From Haloimpatiens massiliensis (GTDB taxonomy: Bacteria; Bacillota; Clostridia; Clostridiales; Clostridiaceae), in NCBI RefSeq assembly GCF_900184255.1, contig NZ_LT854640.1, positions 345 through 64,344 of the forward strand: a DNA stretch of 64,000 bases, read 5' to 3'. Of this stretch, positions 54,522-61,295 are shown in pieces (position 1 is the stretch's first letter; every line of letters begins with the position of its first letter). The notes below the pieces were generated by a model. That model did no database searches and was not told the DNA's origin. It saw nothing but the letters and a program-made list of their open reading frames with translations. The position numbers and the translations under genes were made by a program.

Positions 54522-54710
54522 TAAAGTTATCCTGAGGTGTTCGCAAGGCTTATTGGTTCAACCGACACAGTAGAATAGGGATTTTCAAAATTCTTAAGGA
54601 TATGGGGGATTTAATATTTTATTAAATTTTGATAGAATTAAGATGCGAAGAACCCACCTGGTATATAGCCGGGTGTGTACTATAAGTTAAACGGCATGTT
54701 GGGAAACTTA
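54522..54710 (+). ncRNA. ssrS: 6S RNA
   Basis: About 190 bases with the 6S layout. The 5' arm (aagtt, then cctgaggtgttcgcaagg) can pair with the 3' arm (acggcatgttgggaaactt), and both match the conserved ends of bacterial 6S RNA (ctgagatgttcgcaag and ggcggcatctcgg in E. coli). The central part is AT-rich and would form the open bubble that mimics a promoter. 6S RNA binds the housekeeping RNA polymerase holoenzyme and dampens transcription in stationary phase. It has its own promoter and terminator. The exact ends are estimates. Confidence 0.85.
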
Positions 54711-54720
54711 TTAAATGTAA

Positions 54721-54752
54721 TTAAGAGCCTTCTAGGAGGCTCTTAAAATTTT
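54721..54752. terminator. Terminator of 6S RNA (and possibly of the opposing phosphorylase gene)
   Basis: A perfect 10-bp stem ttaagagcct/aggctcttaa with a 6-base loop, followed on the + strand by aaattttattt. Its 3' end reaches the stop codon of the minus-strand gene. Confidence 0.85.
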
Positions 54753-55539
54753 ATTTCAAAGAATTTAATTCATCTAAAGCATTTTTACAGCTACAGCACC
54801 AATTATCTAATTCTATATGATCTATAAAATATTCTAGAGTGCTTTTTAATGTGGACATCATTTTATCCATATTTTCGCTTACTTCTCTATGAGTTAATGG
54901 GTTATTAGATATGCCAGCAGCGTAGTTAGTCACAAGAGCTATTGTAGCATAGCATAAGGAAGCTTCTCTTGCCAATATAACTTCAGGTACATTGGTCATA
55001 CCTACTACATCTCCACCTAATGTTTTATACATTTTTATTTCTGCAGGAGTTTCAAATCTAGGTCCTTCAGTGCAAATATAAGTACCTCTCTGAACTAGTG
55101 GAGCTTTTAGGGCATTAAAAGCCTTTATAAGATTTTTTCTTATTTCTCTACAATAAGGTTCCGTCATATCCACATGAATTACACCTGAACCCTCCTCATC
55201 GAAAAAAGAATAATTTCTATTTTTGGTAAAATCCATAAAGTCATCTAACAATACAAAGTCTCCAACTTTGCAATTATTAATGCCACCTACAGCAGCAGTA
55301 GAGATTATTAAATCTACATTTAACTCTTTTAGAGCAGTTATATTTCCTTTATAATTTACATTTGAAGGTATTAGCTTATGACCAGCAGAATGTCTTTCTA
55401 TAAAAAAAATTTCTTTTGTTCCCCTAATACCTTTTAAGTAGGATATTTCACCATATTTAGTAGAAATGCTACATTTCATTGGATTTTTAATGAATGAGCT
55501 ATCATAAACGCCTGTACCGCCTATTATGCCTATTTTCAT
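54751..55539 (-). CDS. mtnP: Methylthioadenosine/methylthioinosine phosphorylase (MTAP/PNP family)
   Basis: 262 residues from ATG at 55537-55539, matching the family start KIGIIGGTGVYDSS; a GTG at 55555 is only two bases from aaggagg but remains possible. Phosphate and substrate blocks: GGTG, ERHSAGHKLIPSNVNYKGNI, TAAVGGIN, EGPRFETPAEI and GMTNVPEVILAREASLCYAT. At the base-binding site, where MTAP has T-D-Y-D, this protein has TNYAAG (Asn and Ala). That is the pattern expected for 6-oxopurines, suggesting methylthioinosine, inosine or guanosine as substrate. It is phosphorolytic, releasing hypoxanthine or adenine plus the ribose 1-phosphate sugar. Confidence 0.82.
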   Translation of the reverse strand: MKIGIIGGTGVYDSSFIKNPMKCSISTKYGEISYLKGIRGTKEIFFIERHSAGHKLIPSNVNYKGNITALKELNVDLIISTAAVGGINNCKVGDFVLLDDFMDFTKNRNYSFFDEEGSGVIHVDMTEPYCREIRKNLIKAFNALKAPLVQRGTYICTEGPRFETPAEIKMYKTLGGDVVGMTNVPEVILAREASLCYATIALVTNYAAGISNNPLTHREVSENMDKMMSTLKSTLEYFIDHIELDNWCCSCKNALDELNSLK

Positions 55540-55692
55540 ATATGCGTGGTGTCCCACTCCCTCCTTCCAAATTTTTAATTGGTAAATAAAATATATTTAT
55601 ACTTTAGTATTCTACATTAGAGTTTTTTTACCTTTAACAAAAAAACTTTTCAATATAATTTAAATTTTGATATAATATATTTAAAGTAATAT

Positions 55693-56004
55693 ACTCAACT
55701 TTCGCACATTAAAGTTCAAGCTCTACATTAGATTAATAAGGTTTTTAATTTAAAATTTAGAATATAAGATAGAAATTTTTAGAATAGGTAAAAAGTAAGA
55801 AGTAATAGGTAAAAAGTAATAGTTCTTGAAAAAATTCAACAAGGCTGAATTTTCAGCACAACTATTACTAGATGGTCTTATTTATTCACAAATTAATTAT
55901 AAAAAAACTCTTTGAGTTTTATCCTTAACTTTTACTTCTTAGCTATTAACTACTACTTATCTGCAAATTTTATATTTTTAGTTTATAACTGCGAAAGTTG
56001 AATA
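55693..56004 (+). mobile_element. MITE-like element, family 3, reference copy (R3c)
   Basis: 312 bases with terminal repeats actcaactttcgca and tgcgaaagttgaat. The left arm carries gtaaaaagtaagaagtaa units and the right arm ttacttcttagctattaac, their complement. A centre hairpin aaaattcaac/gctgaatttt is present. Non-coding. It fills most of the 515-base gap between the phosphorylase gene and the DUF896 gene; the other ~130 bases are plain AT-rich DNA. Confidence 0.85.
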
Positions 56005-56054
56005 ATATATATTATATTAAATTAATATATAAATATATTAGGAGAGGGTATAAT

Positions 56055-56231
56055 ATGGGTATGGAAGAGTTAATAGGAAGAATAAATTTTTTATATAAAA
56101 AGGGTATTGGTGAAGGACTTACCCCTGAGGAAAAGTTAGAGCAAAAGAAATTAAGAGATCAATATATAGGAATAATAAAAGGTAATTTTAGATCTCAACT
56201 TAATACCTTAAAAAAGGTTTCCTGTAGATAG
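56055..56231 (+). CDS. DUF896 family protein (YnzC-like)
   Basis: 58 residues from ATG 56055 with taggagagg upstream (ATG 56061 is an alternative). LIGRINFLYKKGIGEGLTPE followed by EKLEQKKLRDQYI and a short basic tail is the DUF896/UPF0291 pattern. It is a small two-helix protein; B. subtilis YnzC belongs to an SOS-linked operon, but the role here is unknown. It lies 33 bases before hprK and is probably co-transcribed with it. Confidence 0.88.
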   Translation: MGMEELIGRINFLYKKGIGEGLTPEEKLEQKKLRDQYIGIIKGNFRSQLNTLKKVSCR

Positions 56232-56264
56232 TAAGTTTAAATAAAATAAGAAAGGAAAGTATAT

Positions 56265-57170
56265 ATGGGGGTCGCAGTAGAAGAAATAATAGATAAATTA
56301 GGATTAGAAGTTTTAGTTAGAGGAAAAGATAATGTAAATATAAATATAAGTGATATAAATAGACCAGGACTTCAATTTGCAGGGTTTTATAATTATTTTG
56401 CTAATGAAAGAGTTCAGGTAGTTGGCATGGCTGAATGGAGTTTTTTGGATGCTATGTCTATTGAGCTTAGAAAGAAAAGACTAAAGAAGTTTTTTCAATT
56501 TCAGACACCTTGTGTTATAATAACGAGAAATCAAGAATGTCATGAGGAACTTATAGAAAATGCTATAAAAAGTAATACATGGATTTTAAGAACAGACAGT
56601 ATATCTACGAGATTCATAAGTAAGCTTATGGGTTATTTAGATGATAAATTAGCACCAGAAACAAGGGTACATGGAGTTCTAGTGGACGTATATGGCATAG
56701 GCATACTTATAACTGGGGAAAGTGGTATAGGTAAAAGTGAAACTGCCTTAGAGCTTATTAAAAGAGGCCATAGATTAGTGGCAGATGATGCGGTAGATAT
56801 AAAAGCTATTGATGGTATATTAAAAGCATCGTCACCCTTTATAACCCAAGGTATGCTTGAGGTTAGAGGTATGGGAATAATCGATGTGCCTGCACTTTAT
56901 GGTTTAAGTTCGGTGCTAGAAAGTAAGACAATTCATTTAATAATTAACTTTGAACAGTGGGAAGAAGGAAAACATTACGATAGACTTGGATTAGACAAGG
57001 ATTACACAAATATACTAGGAGTTGACGTTAGGAAGCTTACAATACCTATAAGACCAGGAAGGAATATAGCAGTCATTATAGAAGCAGCGGCAGTTAATTT
57101 TAGATATAGTTTGAATTCAAAAGAGACTCCAGTGGACACTATTGAGAAAAGAATGGATATAAAAAGGTAA
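56265..57170 (+). CDS. hprK: HPr kinase/phosphorylase
   Basis: 301 residues, normal size. The N-terminal regulatory domain has GLQFAGFYNYFANERVQVVG, and the C-terminal kinase domain the P-loop GESGIGKSETALEL. HRLVADDAVDIKAI and SSPFITQGMLEVRGMGIIDV are the family signature, and IRPGRNIAVIIEAAAVNFR the end. It phosphorylates HPr on Ser46 in response to fructose-1,6-bisphosphate and reverses this at high phosphate, setting carbon catabolite repression through CcpA. Its stop codon overlaps the first unit of a 20-base tandem repeat. Confidence 0.95.
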   Translation: MGVAVEEIIDKLGLEVLVRGKDNVNINISDINRPGLQFAGFYNYFANERVQVVGMAEWSFLDAMSIELRKKRLKKFFQFQTPCVIITRNQECHEELIENAIKSNTWILRTDSISTRFISKLMGYLDDKLAPETRVHGVLVDVYGIGILITGESGIGKSETALELIKRGHRLVADDAVDIKAIDGILKASSPFITQGMLEVRGMGIIDVPALYGLSSVLESKTIHLIINFEQWEEGKHYDRLGLDKDYTNILGVDVRKLTIPIRPGRNIAVIIEAAAVNFRYSLNSKETPVDTIEKRMDIKR

Positions 57171-57246
57171 ATGTCATAAATTTATTTAAAATGTCATAAA
57201 AACATGTTAAATGCCATAAATTTATTTAAAATGCCATAAATATATT
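57170..57246 (+). repeat. 20-base tandem repeat after hprK
   Basis: Nearly four units starting at 57170, 57190, 57210 and 57230 on the pattern aatgYcataaatttatttaa; units 1/3 and 2/4 are the most alike. It begins within the hprK stop codon. Confidence 0.85.
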
Positions 57247-57355
57247 AATAAGTACAAATATTATGGGTAAAACACAAAAAAACATATTTGTATTTTGATA
57301 TATAATTTAGTACAATGTATATAATGATTTAAATTTTCATAGGGGGGAGAAAAAA

Positions 57356-58765
57356 ATGACAGAAAAAAAACAAAATCTAGAAAAGAAATATGAATTGGCT
57401 TGGGACAAATACACTAAAGAGGATATGGAGAAATTAAATGCACTATGTGACAGATATATAGACTTCATGTCTAAGTGTAAAACTGAAAGAGAATGTGTAA
57501 ACGAATGCATAACTATGGCTGAAAAAGCAGGCTACAAGAATTTAGATGAGCTAGTAAAGGAAGGCAAAACTTTAAAAGCTGGAGATAAAGTTTATGCAAA
57601 CAACATGGGAAAAACATTGGCTTTATTTGTATTAGGTAAAGAACCATTTGAACAAGGTATGAGAATATTAGGAGCACACGTAGATTCTCCTAGATTAGAC
57701 CTTAAACAAAATCCATTATATGAAGATTCAGATTTTGCAATGTTAGAAACTCATTACTATGGTGGAGTTAAAAAATATCAATGGGTAACAATTCCACTAG
57801 CTATACATGGTGTATTTGTTAAAAAAGACGGTTCTATTGTAAACATGGTAATAGGAGAAGATGAAAATGATCCAGTAGTTGGAATATCTGACCTATTAAT
57901 TCACTTATCAGCTGATCAAATGAAAAAGACTCTTGCTGAAGGTGTAGAAGGAGAAAATTTAAATGTTACATTTGGAAGTATGCCAGTAGAAGATAAAGAA
58001 GCTAAAAACAGAGTTAAAACTAATATATTAAGAATGTTAAATGAAAAATATGGTATAGAAGAAGAAGACTTTGTTTCAGCTGAATTAGAAGTAGTTCCAG
58101 CAGGAAAAGCAAGACACTATGGATTAGATAAGAGCATGGTACTTGCTTATGGACATGACGACAGAATTTGTGCATATACTTCTTTTGAAGCAATGATGAA
58201 AATAGAAAATCCAGAAAAGACTTGCGTAACTTTACTTGTAGATAAAGAAGAAATAGGAAGTGTTGGAGCAACTGGAATGCATTCAAAATTCTTTGAAAAT
58301 GCAGTAGCTGAAGTTATGAACTTAGCTGGAGATTATAACGAATTAAAGGTAAGAAGAGCTCTTACAAATTCAAAAATGTTATCTTCAGATGTTAGTGCTG
58401 CATTTGATCCAAATTTCCCATCAGTTATGGAAAAGAACAACTGCGCTTACTTTGGAAAAGGTATAGTATTTAATAAATATACAGGAGCTAGAGGAAAAGG
58501 TGGATGCAACGATGCTAATCCAGAATTTATAGCTCAATTAAGAAGCATAATGGAGAAACACAATGTTTCTTGGCAAACAGCTGAACTTGGAAAGGTTGAC
58601 CAAGGCGGCGGTGGAACTATAGCTTACATCCTTGCTCAATATGATATGGAAGTTATAGATTCAGGTGTTGCTCTTCACAACATGCACGCTCCATGGGAAA
58701 TAGCAAGCAAAGCTGATATATATGAAGCTGAAAGAGCTTACTATGCATTCTTATTAGAAGCGTAA
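57356..58765 (+). CDS. M18-family aminopeptidase
   Basis: 469 residues. Zinc ligands and catalytic residues of the M18 family: GAHVDSPRLDLKQNPLYE (His, Asp), VDKEEIGSVGATGM (Glu-Glu), YGHDDRICAYTSFE (Asp) and HNMHAPWEIASKADIYE (His near the C-terminus). It removes N-terminal residues from peptides in the cytoplasm, fitting a peptide-fermenting organism. The gene uses more C-ending codons (aac, tac, gac) than its neighbours and has a strong ribosome site (aggggggag), suggesting high expression. Confidence 0.92.
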   Translation: MTEKKQNLEKKYELAWDKYTKEDMEKLNALCDRYIDFMSKCKTERECVNECITMAEKAGYKNLDELVKEGKTLKAGDKVYANNMGKTLALFVLGKEPFEQGMRILGAHVDSPRLDLKQNPLYEDSDFAMLETHYYGGVKKYQWVTIPLAIHGVFVKKDGSIVNMVIGEDENDPVVGISDLLIHLSADQMKKTLAEGVEGENLNVTFGSMPVEDKEAKNRVKTNILRMLNEKYGIEEEDFVSAELEVVPAGKARHYGLDKSMVLAYGHDDRICAYTSFEAMMKIENPEKTCVTLLVDKEEIGSVGATGMHSKFFENAVAEVMNLAGDYNELKVRRALTNSKMLSSDVSAAFDPNFPSVMEKNNCAYFGKGIVFNKYTGARGKGGCNDANPEFIAQLRSIMEKHNVSWQTAELGKVDQGGGGTIAYILAQYDMEVIDSGVALHNMHAPWEIASKADIYEAERAYYAFLLEA

Positions 58766-58845
58766 TTGTAAATTACAAGTTTAATTATAAGTTGAATTTT
58801 AAAGTATAATTAGATTGACAATTATATAATAAATACTAGATAAGT

Positions 58846-58924
58846 TAATCTCCAATTATCAGTCCCTACTCTCTATCAAGTATCATCACTTTTTAGAGAG
58901 TAGGGACCGGTGATTGGAGATTTA
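58846..58924. other. Long imperfect hairpin between convergent genes
   Basis: aatctccaattatcagtccctactctct (left arm, 58847-58874) pairs almost fully with 58895-58923 around a 20-base loop, about 26 bp. A T-rich stretch follows on the + side. It is likely a bidirectional terminator for the aminopeptidase and PHP genes, but is much longer than the others in this window. Confidence 0.7.
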
Positions 58925-58927
58925 ATT

Positions 58928-59764
58928 TTAGATAAAGATTTTATTTAAAAAATTGCTTAAATATTCACCTTCAAGACATACATCACCTAATGCCCCATGA
59001 TTACTGTCTTTGTCATTTATGCCATGGAAATCGGAGCCGGCGGTTATTAGCTTGCCTGACTCTTTTGCTAAGTTTATAAATTCCTTTTCCTCCTGAGGAT
59101 TATTAAGAGGATATATGGCCTCGATACCATCAAAGGGAAGCTTTAGCATGTGCTTTATAGGGGTTTTTTTTATTAAAACCGGATGGGCAAGAATAACTAC
59201 AGCATTGAGATTTTTTAATAGATGAATCCCTTCTTCTGTAGATATTTTTTTATTTGGAACATAAGCTGGGCTATCACTATTTATGATATTTGAGAATATG
59301 TATTCCCAGCTGTAGTTATACCCATTTTCAATTATAGCTTTAGCAATATGAGGTCTTGCAACAACACCTTTTGCGTCATGAAGAACCTTTTGATAATCTA
59401 TATCTATGTTAAAAAACTTCTTTAGATTAGATATTATTTTTTTACTTCTTTCAACTCTAAAATCTTTTATATCTTGAAGAAATTTATTAAGCTCTTTATT
59501 TTTATATTGTTCATCTCTAAAATACCCTAGTATATGAATAGTTTCCTCATGATGAATAGTAGAAAGCTCTATACCGGGAATAACTTTTACGCCTAAAGCT
59601 TCACCTGTTTTAACTCCATTCTCTAAGGAATCCAATGTGTCGTGATCTGTTATAGATATCACATCAAAGCCTTTCTTGCGGACAATATCTACTAACTGCA
59701 AAGGTGACAATCCACCATCTGATGCAGTAGTGTGCATATGAAAATCTCCTTTAGTATACATCAT
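58928..59764 (-). CDS. PHP-domain phosphoesterase (RNase AM/TrpH-like)
   Basis: 278 residues. Metal-binding PHP motifs are DFHMHTTASDGGLSP, ISITDHDTLDS, IPGIELSTIH, VILAHPVLI and ITAGSDFHG. The arrangement matches the YciV/TrpH group, which includes 3',5'-nucleotide bisphosphate phosphatase and the 5'-3' exonuclease RNase AM. It probably hydrolyses phosphate mono- or diesters in the cytoplasm; substrate not defined. Ribosome site aaaggatgac precedes the ATG. Confidence 0.88.
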   Translation of the reverse strand: MMYTKGDFHMHTTASDGGLSPLQLVDIVRKKGFDVISITDHDTLDSLENGVKTGEALGVKVIPGIELSTIHHEETIHILGYFRDEQYKNKELNKFLQDIKDFRVERSKKIISNLKKFFNIDIDYQKVLHDAKGVVARPHIAKAIIENGYNYSWEYIFSNIINSDSPAYVPNKKISTEEGIHLLKNLNAVVILAHPVLIKKTPIKHMLKLPFDGIEAIYPLNNPQEEKEFINLAKESGKLITAGSDFHGINDKDSNHGALGDVCLEGEYLSNFLNKIFI

Positions 59765-59812
59765 TGTGTCATCCTTTCTAAATAAATGTTAAATGTACTA
59801 TTGTAATTTGAT

Positions 59813-59972
59813 TTAGGCACATTCAAATAAATAATAAGTCAGTATGCTAGTCTATTTTGCGTCATACTGCGTCAGCAGAACCCACCGATAGTCCTACTAG
59901 CGGGAACCTGCTTCCTTGTCTGACACAAAATATACCATCATCTTTGACTTGTTATTTATTTTCATGTACCTT
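59813..59972 (+). mobile_element. MITE-like palindromic element, family 1 (R1c)
   Basis: 160 bases, same orientation and internal duplication (tactgcgtca) as the copy at 48733. Arms ttaggcacattcaaataaat and atttattttcatgtacctta pair. It lies upstream of the PHP gene and 28 bases from an unrelated family 2 element, with which it fills the 324-base gap. Confidence 0.88.
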
Positions 59973-60000
59973 ATATAATTTATAAATTCTGCATATAGTA

Positions 60001-60086
60001 TGATTAAACCACAAAAGAATACAATGTGTGGTGGAATTATGAAATTTCATAATTCAAGTAATATAATGCTTTCTGTGGGTTAATCA
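60001..60086 (-). mobile_element. MITE-like element, family 2, inverted and internally deleted (R2C)
   Basis: 86 bases. The left half equals the reverse complement of the right end of the copy at 21761 (ggtggaattatgaaatttc region), and the right half equals the reverse complement of its left end. The central ~85 bases are missing, with a join at gaaatttc. It ends three bases before the stop codon of the flavodoxin-like gene. Confidence 0.85.
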
Positions 60087-60088
60087 CT

Positions 60089-61135
60089 TTATATATTATT
60101 TATTATATTTTTAGAAAACTTATAGGCTTCATGCGTTATATCTTTTACTTTAAAAATTGAGCTAGGGTCGTTAGCTATGGCAGTAAGAGAAAAATATGGT
60201 GGTAATCTAAAGCCTTTATTTATATTTAGAGAACCTATAAGTTGTTTAGCCACTGAATCACTGCCAGAATTCCCAGACACTACAACGGAAAAGAAGCATT
60301 TATCATAAAAATTTATTTTTCTGTATAATACAGTGAGGCGATTTATAACAGCAGTTAAGTTTGCAGCTATGGAATCATTATAGTTAGGACAAAGCCAAAC
60401 AATAATATCAGAATCTTCTATGGAAGGTAGTACTTCCTTTATCATTATACCACCGTAAAAACATTTATTTTCTTTACCGTAGTGCATACAAATGTTATAG
60501 TTGCATCCTTTGCAGTCTAGTACTTCTCCATTTTCTATTTGAAGCTCTTTAATAGTGTAGTTTTTTAAATGTTTTGACACCATGTGCCATAAATCTAATG
60601 TATTAGACCTTTTATGTGGGCTAGAATATAAAACTAAAATTTTAGGATTTTCTGTTTTAGTAAAGCTATAATCCATAAGTCTGTTGGCAGTTCTAGAACA
60701 CATTTTTAGGCATAAATCCTCAAGGGGAATGTTAATGGTTTTTTGCCAGGTAGAAAAATTTTTTAAAGAGTTAGTTGCTTCTACTAGTGGATGTCCTATG
60801 AATGAGCAACCTAAATTATTAGCTAAAAATATTAAATCCTGAGCAGCTCTTTTAGTACCTAAATCTGAAGGACTGTGCACTAATACCATGGCTGTAGAGC
60901 CACTCAGACTATTCCTACCTTTTTTATAAAGCTCTGCAAGAAATTTAATAGTACTTATGTCATAGCCTATATTTTCTAGTTCCAATGCAAAAAGTAATTT
61001 TTTGTTTTTTAAATTTAGGTTATTACTTATATGGTCTATTATAATATAATTTATCCCATCTACTGCAGAGTTTATCATTTTATTTAGCATAAGGGAGGGG
61101 TTTTTATTTGGTTTTATAACATAAAGTTCTATCAA
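60089..61135 (-). CDS. Flavodoxin-fold/NADPH-dependent FMN reductase-like protein with an extra N-terminal half
   Basis: 348 residues. The C-terminal half (about 165-348) is a Flavodoxin_2/FMN reductase fold: ILVLYSSPHKRSNTLDLWHM is the FMN phosphate loop, DCKGCNYNIC is a CxxC-containing segment seen in iron-sulfur flavoproteins, and DIIVWLCPNYNDSIAANLTA is the second FMN-contacting block. The N-terminal half has another alpha/beta domain with TAMVLVHSPSDLGTKRAAQD and GCSFIGHPLVEAT, possibly a degenerate flavodoxin-like copy. Role unknown; it is the last gene of a minus-strand group with the two upstream proteins. Confidence 0.75.
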   Translation of the reverse strand: MIELYVIKPNKNPSLMLNKMINSAVDGINYIIIDHISNNLNLKNKKLLFALELENIGYDISTIKFLAELYKKGRNSLSGSTAMVLVHSPSDLGTKRAAQDLIFLANNLGCSFIGHPLVEATNSLKNFSTWQKTINIPLEDLCLKMCSRTANRLMDYSFTKTENPKILVLYSSPHKRSNTLDLWHMVSKHLKNYTIKELQIENGEVLDCKGCNYNICMHYGKENKCFYGGIMIKEVLPSIEDSDIIVWLCPNYNDSIAANLTAVINRLTVLYRKINFYDKCFFSVVVSGNSGSDSVAKQLIGSLNINKGFRLPPYFSLTAIANDPSSIFKVKDITHEAYKFSKNIINNI

Positions 61136-61295
61136 AGAAACACCTTCTTTATGTACCGAAGTAAAGAATTGCTATTAAAAATAAATTTTTATAGAAATTC
61201 TTTACAACGGTTGTATTATATTTATTCTAAATAGTATTCTTGGGTTTTTTAGAATCAATAATTTACTATGTGCAGTTATGATTAGAATATTTTAG

